Positions 44,122 through 52,367 are shown, numbered from the stretch's first letter. The stretch: DNA of 64,000 bases from Pseudomonas cavernae (GCF_003595175.1 NZ_CP032419.1:1116001-1180000); one strand, 5' to 3'. The notes: a model not told the origin generated them from the letters alone. Numbers and translations: made by a program.

Positions 44122-44754
44122 TCAGAATTTGTCCGGGAACTGCTTGACCAGGGCCGCCGTCAAGGTGTCCGCGAGGACCAGCATGTGTTCGCGCATGGCC
44201 TTCCAGGTTTTCGCTTCCGCGGCGTAGTCCTGCTTGCCCAGCTGATCGACCTGGGCGATGTGGTGTCCGCCGTGCGCGCTGAGCATCGTGACCAGGGTGT
44301 TCTCCGGCAGGTTCGGGTTGGCCGTGGCGAGGAACTTGGCAATGGCCTTGGCATTGCCGGTCAGCTCGCCAACGGCGGCCTTCTTGCCCGCCGCATTCTT
44401 GGCGACAGCCGCATCGCTGTAGTGCTTGACGGCGCCCCAGTGCCCGGCCAGCAGCTTGAGCATCTGATCGGCGGCCGGCTGGCCGTACAGCGGCGCGAGG
44501 CTGTTGGCGATCGCCGTGGCATTGGCCACCACCTCGGTGACCGCGGTATCGGCCTGCTTGCGCTCGCCCTGCTGGTTGGCGATCACGTAGTTGCGCACCC
44601 AGAAGATGTGCTCTACCCAGAGATCCCGCAGCGCCAGGCGGGTGCTGAGGGCGGCGGAGTCCATGCCGGGTGTGCTGTGGCCTTGCTCCATCTGGCTCCA
44701 GACGGGTTGGGCGCACAAGGTCAGCAGCAGCAAAGCCAGGGTCCTGATAGTCAT
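44122..44754 (-). CDS. Secreted helical protein of unknown function
   Basis: A 210-residue protein with a signal peptide (MTIRTLALLLLTLCAQPVWS). The mature part is almost entirely helical, with histidines at helix starts (WVEHIFWVRNYVI, AGHWGAVKHYSD, MLSAHGGHHIAQVDQL, MREHMLVLAD), suggesting a periplasmic helical bundle that might bind metal. There is no known domain that I can name. It is 49 bp upstream of the Fe-S-like regulator gene in the same direction. Confidence 0.7.
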   Translation of the reverse strand: MTIRTLALLLLTLCAQPVWSQMEQGHSTPGMDSAALSTRLALRDLWVEHIFWVRNYVIANQQGERKQADTAVTEVVANATAIANSLAPLYGQPAADQMLKLLAGHWGAVKHYSDAAVAKNAAGKKAAVGELTGNAKAIAKFLATANPNLPENTLVTMLSAHGGHHIAQVDQLGKQDYAAEAKTWKAMREHMLVLADTLTAALVKQFPDKF

Positions 44755-44950
44755 GGCGGTATCCTCATGTGATGGATTGTCCTACAAAATCAATTAAAGC
44801 ATAAATAAATGCCATTATTGGTAAAATGATGAATCCAGAGTCGGTCTAAGAGGAAGGTTCTTTCGCGGGAGCCTTGCGCAGGGCCGCAACCTGCCGCCAC
44901 CCGCCGTGCGGTACGGTGGCGCCGCACCCGTTGCACTAGACTGGAATCAG

Positions 44951-45041
44951 GGCACCGGCATGGATCGGTGCCAGGCGGGGAACGGGAGGTTCCCCTTGTG
45001 CGCAACCGCTCAGGTTGCCCTTCGGGCCGGTGCCTAACCGG
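44951..45041 (+). ncRNA. Structured leader candidate upstream of the YbaK-type gene
   Basis: Four hairpins can form in 91 nt. GGCACCG (44951-44957)/CGGTGCC (44966-44972). GGGGAAC (44977-44983)/GTTCCCC (44989-44995). GCAACC (45002-45007)/GGTTGC (45013-45018). CCGGT (45027-45031)/ACCGG (45037-45041). In addition GGCACCGG (44951-44958) is perfectly complementary to CCGGTGCC (45027-45034), so the first and fourth hairpins compete with one long-range helix that would close a multi-stem structure. The start codon is 68 nt downstream. I do not recognise it as a known riboswitch class. Confidence 0.4.
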
Positions 45042-45108
45042 CTGGCGCTGCTTTCATCGGGACCATGATTTCGGCGTCGTTCCTCAGGCCCACGGCAGGA
45101 GGTGCATC

Positions 45109-45576
45109 ATGACCATGGCCACCCGTTTGCAAAGCTATCTGGCGCTGAAGCATTCGCGCTACGACATGCTCCTGCATGATCCATCCATGACTAGCCGCGA
45201 GGCGGCACGGCGCGCCGGAGTGCCGCCGCAGCTGATGGCCAAGCCGGTGATTCTGGATGACTTCCAGGGCCATTGGCTGATGGCGGTGGTTCCCGCGACC
45301 CGCCAGGTGGATCTGCAGAAAGTCCACAAACTCACCAAGCGGCATTGGCGGCTGGCGCGGGAAAGCGAATTCAGCAGCAGCTTCAGCGACTGCGACATCG
45401 GCGCGATTCCCGCCGTGGGCAATGCTTTCGGCATCGAAACGTTGGTCGACCAGTCGTTGGCGGGCCTCAAGGATGTGTATTTCGAAGCTGGCGATCATGA
45501 AGCGCTGGTGCATATGAGCAGCGAGCAGTATCTCAAGCTGATGCCCAACGCCCAGTTCGCCCCGCTCTGCGAATGA
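45109..45576 (+). CDS. YbaK/aminoacyl-tRNA editing domain protein
   Basis: A 155-residue stand-alone editing domain of the YbaK/ProX superfamily, which deacylates mischarged tRNA. Family features: TSREAARRAGVPPQLMAKPVILDD (the catalytic-site Lys in KPVIL), MAVVPATRQVDLQKV, FSDCDIGAIPAVGNAFGIETLVDQSL (GxxPPxG-like loop). The exact tRNA specificity is unknown. ATG 45109 has a perfect AGGAGG. It is preceded by the structured leader and followed by a strong hairpin, so it is a single-gene transcript. Confidence 0.88.
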   Translation: MTMATRLQSYLALKHSRYDMLLHDPSMTSREAARRAGVPPQLMAKPVILDDFQGHWLMAVVPATRQVDLQKVHKLTKRHWRLARESEFSSSFSDCDIGAIPAVGNAFGIETLVDQSLAGLKDVYFEAGDHEALVHMSSEQYLKLMPNAQFAPLCE

Positions 45577-45585
45577 CGCGCTCCG

Positions 45586-45613
45586 GGGTGGTGCCAACGG
45601 CCTGGCACCACCC
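45586..45613 (+). terminator. Hairpin after the YbaK-type gene
   Basis: GGGTGGTGCCA (45586-45596) pairs perfectly with TGGCACCACCC (45603-45613). There is no T-tract after it, so it may act as a Rho-assisted terminator or stability element. Confidence 0.6.
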
Positions 45614-45696
45614 ACAGTTGCCGGTTGATCTGCTCAGCCGGGCGCTGTTCTGCGCCTGGCGGGGTGGTGTCTTTTCCCGCGCTTGAGCCTTCACAC

Positions 45697-45841
45697 TAGA
45701 TTCTGTACGGAAACTGCCTGCGCTCGGTGATGCTGCGTTAAAAAGTGGCTCGGAATGCTCATTTACAGCTCGTAAACTCCGCTTCCTCGCCACTTTTTGC
45801 CTTGCCTGACCTTCGCTCGGCGACTTTTCGTACAGAACCTA
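45697..45841. repeat. Family B long palindrome, copy B1 (short form)
   Basis: 145 bp from TAGATTCTGTACGGAAACT to TTTCGTACAGAACCTA, with the centre TTTACAGCTCGTAAA and arms TTAAAAAGTGGCTCGG and CCTCGCCACTTTTTGCC. Ends begin and finish with TA. Confidence 0.88.
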
Positions 45842-45934
45842 ATTCCAGCTGGCCTTGTTACTGCATAACCGTCACCTGCGGGCGGCAACATGGTCGGCCT
45901 GATGTTCAAGGACGTTGTTCGAGGAGCTGCAAGC

Positions 45935-46435
45935 GTGAAAATCAACTGGGCCGAATCCCTGCGCGAAAGCGTGCATGAGCTGGCGGAGTCGCTGGGCAAC
46001 CTGCTGGTCGAGAGCTTCCACTACCTGGCGTTGTTCGCCATCGGCGGCATTACCGCCTGGGCGGCGGTGGTGGCGTTCCTGCAGATGGTGGAGAAGGGCC
46101 ATATCGCCGTGGATGACATCCTGCTGCTGTTCATCTACCTCGAACTCGGTGCCATGGTCGGCATCTACTTCAAGACCAACCACATGCCGGTGCGCTTCCT
46201 GATCTATGTGGCGATCACCGCGCTGACGCGCCTGCTGATTTCCGATGTGTCGCACCACAATGGCTCCGGCATGGGTGTGGTGTATGTCTCCGGGGCGATT
46301 CTGCTGCTGGCGCTGTCGATCCTGGTGGTGCGCTACGCCTCGTCGCAATTCCCCTCGGTATCGACCGAGAAGCCTGGGCGTCGGCGCCTCAAGCGCGAGC
46401 AGGCGCCGGAGGAGGGCGAGCCGGGCGAGGCGTGA
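45935..46435 (+). CDS. psiE: PsiE-family membrane protein
   Basis: A 166-residue phosphate-starvation-inducible E family protein with four membrane segments (about 25-47, 61-78, 84-101, 115-135). The conserved core ILLLFIYLELGAMVGIYFKTNHMPVRFLIYVAITALTRLL is diagnostic. The GTG start at 45935 is chosen because GAGGAG lies 9-14 bp upstream; the frame continues upstream but lacks a ribosome site. The charged C-terminal tail (KPGRRRLKREQAPEEGEPGEA) is cytoplasmic. It is bracketed by copies B1 and B2. Confidence 0.88.
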   Translation: MKINWAESLRESVHELAESLGNLLVESFHYLALFAIGGITAWAAVVAFLQMVEKGHIAVDDILLLFIYLELGAMVGIYFKTNHMPVRFLIYVAITALTRLLISDVSHHNGSGMGVVYVSGAILLLALSILVVRYASSQFPSVSTEKPGRRRLKREQAPEEGEPGEA

Positions 46436-46443
46436 CGGCGCTT

Positions 46444-46652
46444 TAGGTTCTGTACGAAAACTGCCTGCGGGCTTCGCGCGTGATGCTGCGTTAAAAAGTG
46501 GCTCGGAAAGCGGCTCACCGCTAACGCACTTTAGTGCGGCCCCGAAGGGGCGAGCGAAGCGAGTACTGCTCATTTACAACTCGTAAACTCCGCGTCCTCG
46601 CCACTTTTTGCCTTGCCTGACCTTCGCTCGGCGACTTTTCGTACAGAACCTA
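46444..46652. repeat. Family B long palindrome, copy B2 (long form)
   Basis: 209 bp from TAGGTTCTGTACGAAAACT to CGTACAGAACCTA. The left arm contains the extra module GCTAACGCACTTTAGTGCGG CCCCGAAGGGGCGAGCG; the right arm lacks its complement, so the copy is asymmetric. The last three bases (CTA) are the stop codon of the minus-strand DUF3509 gene. Confidence 0.88.
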
Positions 46653-46922
46653 GCGCGTCGCCGCGGAGGCTGCTCGGGTTGCCGCGCGGATCTTCCGCGG
46701 GGCCGGGTGGTGCTCGGCGACGATGCCGAAGCGCACGCTCGCGATCAGCAAGCGCAAGCGCTGCGGGTCGTTGCGCTGGGCCGGGCTGATCAGCCGTTTG
46801 GCCACCAGGCCGCGGTCGTTGGAGAGGGTCAGCATGATGCTGCCGTCCGGGCGTTCGACACAGAAATTGACCCGGTATTGGCGGTGGAAGGCCGCGGTCA
46901 GTCGCTGAAACGGATTGTCCAT
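46650..46922 (-). CDS. DUF3509 family protein, copy 1
   Basis: A 90-residue Pseudomonas-type DUF3509 protein: MDNPFQRLTAAFHRQYRVNF, ERPDGSIMLTLSNDRGLVAKRLIS and LRLLIASVRFGIVAEH follow the family pattern. Function unknown; cytoplasmic. Its stop codon TAG is formed by the terminal bases of repeat B2, and its last residues (AATRAASAATR) look less conserved than the rest, so the element may have replaced the original C-terminus. A paralogue lies at 52018, on the other side of the siderophore-receptor locus. Confidence 0.85.
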   Translation of the reverse strand: MDNPFQRLTAAFHRQYRVNFCVERPDGSIMLTLSNDRGLVAKRLISPAQRNDPQRLRLLIASVRFGIVAEHHPAPRKIRAATRAASAATR

Positions 46923-47110
46923 GGTGCTCTCCCTGGTTTGTGGGCACTTAGGAAAGTGACTGACTGACGCGGCCAAAGTTCGCCCCAGCGGACAGCCGGC
47001 TGGTTCCTGCCGGCCTTGCTCTGATCCCTCATTACCGCTGCTCCCTATCAGCCTGAGCGGCAGGCTGATGACCCGAGGGCGGCATTAAATCATTTACAAG
47101 TGCGAATGGT

Positions 47111-47126
47111 TCGTAAAGACTTACGA
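47111..47126. promoter_or_regulatory. Inverted repeat before the TonB receptor gene
   Basis: TCGTAA-AGAC-TTACGA is a perfect 6-bp dyad, 54 bp upstream of the receptor start. It may be an operator. The surrounding GCGAATGGTTCG has partial resemblance to a Fur box but not enough to call one. Confidence 0.35.
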
Positions 47127-47179
47127 GAATGTTTCGCGTCTGCGATCCGCCCGCATAACCCCTCAGAAGGATTCCCCCG

Positions 47180-49357
47180 ATGTTCCCGCTTGCCTGCCGT
47201 AAGCCCATGGCCGCCGCTGTGCGTGCCGCCCTGTTCAGTGTCGGACTGCCGCTGGCGGTCGGCCCGACGGCTGCCTACGCGGCTACGGAGGCGCAGGGCA
47301 AGTCCGGGGCGGAGGCCGGCAAAGGGGAGATCCAGCTGCAAGACGTTCACGTCGATGGCGTGCTCGACAGCCAGAGCGCCTTCGCGCCGGTGGCCGGCTA
47401 CGTGGCCGAGCGTCAGTCCAGCGGCACCAAGACCGACACGCCGATCCTGGAAACCCCGCAGTCGGTGTCGGTGATCACCGCCGACCGCATGCGCGACCAG
47501 GGCGTGCAGAGCGTGCAGGACGCGCTGCGCTACACCGCCGGGGTACGTGGCGAGACCTACGGCCTCGACAGCCGTGGCGACTGGAGCACCATCCGCGGCA
47601 GCGAGCCGGTGATCTTCCAGGACGGCCTGCAGCAGACCTTCGGCTTCTACGCCAGCTCGCGGCCTGACCCTTACACCCTGGAACGCATCGAAGTGCTCAA
47701 GGGCCCCTCGTCGATGCTCTACGGGCAGAGCTCGGTGGGCGGCATCGTCAACCTGGTGAGCAAGCGTCCGCAGGCCGACCAGCAGGGCCAAGTGCAGGCG
47801 CAGTACGGCAGCTTCGACCGTGCCCAGCTGGCCACCGATGTCACCGGCGCGCTGAACGAGGACGGCTCGCTGCTCTACCGGGTGATCGCCATCGGCCGTG
47901 ACAGCAACACCCAGGTCGATCACGTCGGCGACGACCGCAAGGTGCTCGCGCCGTCCCTCACCTGGCGCCCCACCGACAGCACCGAGTGGACCGTCCTGGC
48001 CAACTACCAGAAGGACGAATCCGGCTCCACCGCCCAGTTCCTGCCGCACGCCGGCACCGTGCTGCCGGCGCCCAACGGCCGCATCGACAGCGACCGGTTC
48101 ATGAGCGAGCCGGGCTTCGACGAATACAACACCGAGCAGAAGTCGGTGACCTCGCTGTTCTCCCACCAGCTCGACGATGTCTGGACCCTGCGCCAGAACC
48201 TGCGCTACGCGAAGAGCAAGGTCAGCTACCAGACCCAGTACCCGGCGTTCCCGCCGACCATCAACGCCGACGGCCGCACCATCGACCGGGTGTACTGGAT
48301 GGCCAAGCCGGAACTCAAGTACTGGACCGCCGACAACCAGGCCGAGGCGCACTTCAGCAATGGCCGCCTGGAGCAGACCCTGCTGATGGGCCTCGACTAC
48401 CAGCACGCGGTGACCAACCGCGACTGGCAATATGGCGCGGCCACGCCGCTGGACCTCTATGCGCCGGTCTACACCGGTTTCACCCCGCCGGGGCCGTGGA
48501 TCTCCGACCCGGAACAGACCGTGGCGCAGAAGGGCCTGTATGTGCAGGACCAGCTGAAGTGGGACGAGCACTGGCTGCTGACCCTCGGCCTGCGCAAGGA
48601 CTTCGCCGAAACCCGCGTCGAAGGCTCCGAGACGCAGAAGGACGACAAGGTCACCGGCCGCGCCGGCCTGACCTACCTGTTCGACAACGGCCTGGCGCCC
48701 TATATCAGCTACAACGAATCCTTCGTGCCGACCGTCGGCCTCGATGGCTTGGGCCAGGCGTTCAAGCCGACCGAAGGCAAGCAGTGGGAACTGGGGCTCA
48801 AGTACCAGCCGCCGGGTAGCAGCAGCCTGTTCACCGCGGCGGTCTACGACCTGCGCGAGGAAAACCGCAAGGTCCCCGACCCGACCAGCCCGCGCGGCGA
48901 AACGCAGGCCGGCGAGACGCGCGCCCGCGGCCTGGAACTGGAGGCGCAGGCCGGCATCACCCGCAACTGGGACCTGATCGCCAGCTACACCTACACCGAC
49001 ACCGAGGTGCTCAAGGGCACCCCAGGCTTCGACGATGGCAAGCGCCTGCCCAGCGTGCCGGAGCACATGGCCTCGCTGTGGAACGTCTATCGCTTCAGCA
49101 TCGGCGACCTCTCCGGCTTCAGCGTCGGCGCCGGCGTGCGCTACGTCGGCTCCAGCTGGGACGGCACCGACAGCCTGAAAACCCCGGGTACCACCCTGTA
49201 CGACGCCATGCTCGGTTACCGCTACGCCAACTGGGACTTCCAGCTCACCGGCAGCAACCTCGAGGACGAGACCTACTACACCACCTGCCTGGCACGCGGT
49301 GACTGCTTTACCGGCACGCGGCGGACCATCACCGGCACCGTGGCCTACAACTTCTGA
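47180..49357 (+). CDS. TonB-dependent siderophore receptor
   Basis: A 725-residue outer-membrane receptor. Signal peptide at about 1-35; plug domain about 75-190 with ETPQSVSVITADRMRDQ, ALRYTAGVRGE, and LERIEVLKGPSSMLYGQSSVGGIVNLVSKRP; 22-stranded barrel ending in the strand TGTVAYNF with C-terminal Phe. It belongs to the ferric-siderophore group (FhuA/FoxA type, TIGR01783) with no N-terminal signalling domain, so it is not an FpvA-like transducer. The loop with a Cys pair (YTTCLARGDCF) near the C-terminus is family-typical. The ligand cannot be told. Its TGA is directly followed by repeat A4, then by three membrane genes. Confidence 0.93.
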   Translation: MFPLACRKPMAAAVRAALFSVGLPLAVGPTAAYAATEAQGKSGAEAGKGEIQLQDVHVDGVLDSQSAFAPVAGYVAERQSSGTKTDTPILETPQSVSVITADRMRDQGVQSVQDALRYTAGVRGETYGLDSRGDWSTIRGSEPVIFQDGLQQTFGFYASSRPDPYTLERIEVLKGPSSMLYGQSSVGGIVNLVSKRPQADQQGQVQAQYGSFDRAQLATDVTGALNEDGSLLYRVIAIGRDSNTQVDHVGDDRKVLAPSLTWRPTDSTEWTVLANYQKDESGSTAQFLPHAGTVLPAPNGRIDSDRFMSEPGFDEYNTEQKSVTSLFSHQLDDVWTLRQNLRYAKSKVSYQTQYPAFPPTINADGRTIDRVYWMAKPELKYWTADNQAEAHFSNGRLEQTLLMGLDYQHAVTNRDWQYGAATPLDLYAPVYTGFTPPGPWISDPEQTVAQKGLYVQDQLKWDEHWLLTLGLRKDFAETRVEGSETQKDDKVTGRAGLTYLFDNGLAPYISYNESFVPTVGLDGLGQAFKPTEGKQWELGLKYQPPGSSSLFTAAVYDLREENRKVPDPTSPRGETQAGETRARGLELEAQAGITRNWDLIASYTYTDTEVLKGTPGFDDGKRLPSVPEHMASLWNVYRFSIGDLSGFSVGAGVRYVGSSWDGTDSLKTPGTTLYDAMLGYRYANWDFQLTGSNLEDETYYTTCLARGDCFTGTRRTITGTVAYNF

Positions 49358-49654
49358 GAGCCTGTCGCGGATCTGCTGCGCGTCGGCCATACGGCGTTAA
49401 AAATGGCGATGTCCCAGTTCCGTGTCGCCTGGGGTGGTGCTTTTGGTAGGAGCGGATTTATCCGCGAACCAGGGATAAGGGCGGTGCCAAGCCTTTCGCG
49501 AATGAATTCGCTCCTACAGGTGCGGCATGGGCTGACAGCCCGCAGGGCAGGGGATGCTGCACCGCGGATTGCATCCGCGCTACGACATCTCCAACCCATA
49601 ACTCGGACATAGCGTTAAAAATGGCTCGAGCTCGCGAGATCCGCGACAGCCGCT
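49358..49654. repeat. Family A long palindrome, copy A4, interrupted by other repeats
   Basis: The left half (GAGCCTGTCGCGGATCTGC, TACGGCGTTAAAAATGGC to about 49408) and the right end (CGAGATCCGCGACAGCCGCT) match family A, with the changed TIR bases CGCGG/CCGCG compensated on both sides. Between them lie a REP pair and a GCGGATTGCATCCGC repeat instead of the usual core, so a secondary insertion replaced the centre. The copy starts right after the receptor stop codon. Confidence 0.75.
49446..49517. repeat. Pseudomonas REP pair nested in A4
   Basis: GTAGGAGCGGATTTATCCGCG and its inverted partner CGCGAATGAATTCGCTCCTAC about 30 bp apart are the classical GTAGGAGCGA-type REP pair (BIME) of Pseudomonas. 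Confidence 0.85.
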
Positions 49655-49694
49655 AAACAAGGCCCGGGTAGTCGGGCCGGATAAGGAAATTACC

Positions 49695-49991
49695 GTGAGC
49701 AAAGCGCAAACCTCCACGCGCTGGGAGATCACCGCGCGGGTATTGGCGGCAATCTTCGGCGGCTACGCGCTGGCCTATGCGGCCACCGCGTTCTTGACCG
49801 TCTATCTGCCGTTGCTGCGTGCCGACCGGGTGGTGTTCGCCAGCCTGGTCAGCTTCGCCATCTGGACCGGAGTGGTGATCTACGTGTTCGCCGTCCGCCG
49901 CATTGGCCGCGCCTGGCTGGTGCTGCTCGGCCTGATCCTGGTGATGGCCCTGGCGGCCTTTCTACCCAGCGAATTGCGGGGGCGCCCATGA
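49695..49991 (+). CDS. DUF3649 family membrane protein
   Basis: A 98-residue protein with three membrane helices (about 13-38, 46-66, 71-90). It matches the DUF3649 (iron-uptake associated) family by size and position immediately before a PepSY gene. Start GTG 49695 follows AAGGAAAT. It overlaps the next gene by 4 bp (ATGA), so it is coupled. Probably part of a ferric-siderophore reduction or processing unit in the inner membrane. Confidence 0.8.
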   Translation: MSKAQTSTRWEITARVLAAIFGGYALAYAATAFLTVYLPLLRADRVVFASLVSFAIWTGVVIYVFAVRRIGRAWLVLLGLILVMALAAFLPSELRGRP

Positions 49992-51511
49992 GTCTCAGAC
50001 AGAGCATGGCCGGTCTGCATACCTGGGGCGGCCTGCTGCCCAGCTGGCTGCTGTACGTGATCCTCTTCGCCGGCAGCCTGGCCTGTTTCGACAAGGAACT
50101 CGAGCGCTGGATGCGCCCGGCGCTGCATGTGCCCACTGCCAGCAGCATGAGCGCCGATCAGGTGCGCGGCTGGCTGCAGCAGAACGTCAGCGAGCCGCTA
50201 CATGCCTTCTGGTTGCAGGGGCCGACCGAGCGCGAGCCCTACTGGCGGCTCGGCTGGGAAGTGGACAAGACCGAGCAGATCCACAACGTCGCCTTCGATC
50301 CGGCAACCGCGGCGCCGATGGCGGAAACCCTCGGCGGCAACTTCTTCTTCATCCTGCACTACAACCTGCACGCCGGCACGCTCGGCATGTACATCGTCGG
50401 CCTCGCCGGCATGTTCATGCTGGTGGCGCTGGTCAGCGGGGTGATCATCCACCGGCGCATCTTCAAGGATTTCTTCACCCTGCGGCCGAACGCCAATGGC
50501 CAGCGCGCCTGGCTGGACGCGCACAACCTGTTCGGCGTGCTCGGTTTCCCGTTCCACCTGGTGCTGACCTACACCGGCGTCGCGGTGTTCGTGTCGTCCT
50601 ATATGCCGGCCGGCGCGCAGGTCGCCTACCGGGGCGATGTCGGGCGCTTCTTCACCGAGGTGATGGGCGCGTACGACCGCGAAGGCATCGGCCAGGCGGC
50701 GACCAGCCGGGCGTCGCTCGACGAGTTGATCGCCCGGTCGCGCGCGCATTGGCAGGGCGCCGAGGTGGGCTGGACCAGTGTCCACCATCCGGGCGATGTC
50801 GCCGCGGTGGTCGACGTGCGCCAGCGCAACGAGTCGCGCATCGGCCCGCCCCAGGCCACCCTGAGCTACGACGAAGCCAGCGGCGCACTGGTCAACGAGC
50901 AGCAGGTCTCCAGCGGCTATCGCGCCTATATCTGGCTGGCCGGACTGCACATGGCCCAGTTCGGCGGTGTGCTGGTGCGTTTCCTGTATTTCCTCATGGG
51001 CCTGGCGGGTTGCGCCATGCTGGTCGGCGGCCTGCAGGTCTGGCTGGCCAAGCGCGAGGTGCGCGGCAGTCGCGGTCTCGGCCTGGTACGGGCGCTGAAC
51101 GGTGCGGTGCTCGGCGGCCTGCCGGTGGCCAGTCTGGCGCTACTGTGGGGCAACCGCCTGCTGCCGGCCGGTTTGGCCGAGCGGGCGGCGGCCGAAGCCT
51201 ACGTGTTCGTCGGTGCCTGGCTGCTGCTGGCGCTGTGGGCGGTGCTGCGGCGCCACAGCGGCCAGGTTGCCCGTGATGTGCTGGCGGCGGTGGCCGTGCT
51301 GGCGCTGGGCCTGCCACTGCTCAATGCGCTGACCACCGGGCAGGGCCATCTGGCTGCGACCCTGGTGCGTGGCGACTGGGCGCTGGCCGGCATCGACCTG
51401 AGCCTGCTCGTCAGCGGCCTGTTGTGCGCTTGGCAGGCCTGGCGCCGGCGCGCGCCGCAAGCCGTGCAGGCGCCGCGGGCGCGCCGGCAACTGGCCGAGG
51501 AGGGCGTCTGA
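49988..51511 (+). CDS. PepSY-domain iron-uptake membrane protein
   Basis: A 507-residue inner-membrane protein with PepSY-associated TM helices (HTWGGLLPSWLLYVILFAGSLACFDKELERW at the N-terminus; LHYNLHAGTLGMYIVGLAGMFMLVALVSGVIIHRRIFKDFF; the histidines of HYNLH and HNLFGV probably bind haem). Such proteins (PiuB/FsrB-like) are proposed to reduce ferric siderophores in the periplasm. It lies downstream of the TonB receptor with DUF3649 and DUF3325 genes in overlapping order, typical of this system. C-terminal TM helices extend to about residue 480. Confidence 0.9.
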   Translation: MSLRQSMAGLHTWGGLLPSWLLYVILFAGSLACFDKELERWMRPALHVPTASSMSADQVRGWLQQNVSEPLHAFWLQGPTEREPYWRLGWEVDKTEQIHNVAFDPATAAPMAETLGGNFFFILHYNLHAGTLGMYIVGLAGMFMLVALVSGVIIHRRIFKDFFTLRPNANGQRAWLDAHNLFGVLGFPFHLVLTYTGVAVFVSSYMPAGAQVAYRGDVGRFFTEVMGAYDREGIGQAATSRASLDELIARSRAHWQGAEVGWTSVHHPGDVAAVVDVRQRNESRIGPPQATLSYDEASGALVNEQQVSSGYRAYIWLAGLHMAQFGGVLVRFLYFLMGLAGCAMLVGGLQVWLAKREVRGSRGLGLVRALNGAVLGGLPVASLALLWGNRLLPAGLAERAAAEAYVFVGAWLLLALWAVLRRHSGQVARDVLAAVAVLALGLPLLNALTTGQGHLAATLVRGDWALAGIDLSLLVSGLLCAWQAWRRRAPQAVQAPRARRQLAEEGV

Positions 51512-51828
51512 TGCTGTGGAGCAGTTTTACCCTGGCGTTTATGGCGATGACCCAACTGAGCCTGGCCATGAACCGCCATGCCAAGGCGGCATACGGCGTT
51601 GCCCCGTCGCCGCGCCGGGTGCTGCTGATGCGCCTGCTCGCCGTCGTTTGCATCGCCTATGCCTTGCGTTTCTGTGTGCGGCAGCTGGGCGGCGAGATCG
51701 GGGCGGTGATCTGGCTGGGTCAGCTGATGCTCGCCGGCCTGCTGCTGGTCGGCCTGCTGGCCTGGCGCCCGCGCTGGGCGTTGCCACTGTCCGGGTTGCT
51801 GCTGTTGAGCGGCGCTCTAGGTCTATGA
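51511..51828 (+). CDS. DUF3325 family membrane protein
   Basis: A 105-residue protein with three membrane helices; LSLAMNRHAKAAYG is the conserved DUF3325 N-terminal motif. It starts at TGATG (51509-51513), overlapping the PepSY stop, and completes the DUF3649-PepSY-DUF3325 unit of iron-siderophore loci. Precise role unknown. Confidence 0.88.
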   Translation: MLWSSFTLAFMAMTQLSLAMNRHAKAAYGVAPSPRRVLLMRLLAVVCIAYALRFCVRQLGGEIGAVIWLGQLMLAGLLLVGLLAWRPRWALPLSGLLLLSGALGL

Positions 51829-52017
51829 AGCCCCAGTGGGTACCCACAAATGGGGCAATTGCCGCTGCGTTGCGCCGTCGTTGTTCGTCGGCGGGCGGCG
51901 CTGGCTGTTGCTCGGGCCTTGCCCTAGAAGGCTGCCGACCGTTGGTCGCGAGCTGGCAGAAGTTGGCCTTGGGCTTGCTCCTCTCTCGATCAGACTCAAC
52001 GCTGCAGGTACATCGTC

Positions 52018-52302
52018 ATGGTCAATCCGTTCAAATTCGTCAGTGATTCCTTCAAGGATGAATTCCAGGTGCGCTTCAGCATCGGCAGCCCGGACGGCAG
52101 CACCACGCTGTCGCTGTGCGACGCACAGGGCACGGTGGCACAGCGGCTGCTCAGCTGCGAGCAGCTGAACGATCCAGCCAAGCTGGAGCAGGCGATCCAG
52201 AGCATCCGCTTCGGCCTGGCGATCGACCGCGGACAGGGCCGCGCCGGTCTGGATGAGCTCAGCCAGCCGGCCGCCCACGAGGCGCTGGGCAGCGCACACT
52301 GA
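52018..52302 (+). CDS. DUF3509 family protein, copy 2
   Basis: A 94-residue DUF3509 protein: MVNPFKFVSDSFKDEFQVRFSI, SPDGSTTLSLCDAQGTVAQRLLS, LEQAIQSIRFGLAID. It shares the pattern of the gene at 46650 but with moderate identity. It is preceded by a 189-bp stretch without a gene. Function unknown. The two copies bracket the siderophore-receptor locus, one on each strand. Confidence 0.88.
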   Translation: MVNPFKFVSDSFKDEFQVRFSIGSPDGSTTLSLCDAQGTVAQRLLSCEQLNDPAKLEQAIQSIRFGLAIDRGQGRAGLDELSQPAAHEALGSAH

Positions 52303-52367
52303 GCGGCAGGCCAGGGCTCCCTGATTTTTTGCGCGCGCGGGCTCAGGCTTCGTCGTCGTGGGCAGTT

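Noticed and set aside
44122..44754. Ferritin-like or DUF305-type assignment for the secreted protein
   Set aside because: Helical and His-containing, but the ExxH or other diagnostic metal motifs are not clear, so no family name is given.
47094..47126. Fur box upstream of the siderophore receptor
   Set aside because: GCGAATGGTTCG matches only part of the consensus and lacks a second good half-site; kept as an unnamed dyad instead.
47090..49390. 766-codon minus-strand frame opposite the TonB receptor
   Set aside because: Shadow frame; the receptor on the plus strand has all plug and barrel motifs.
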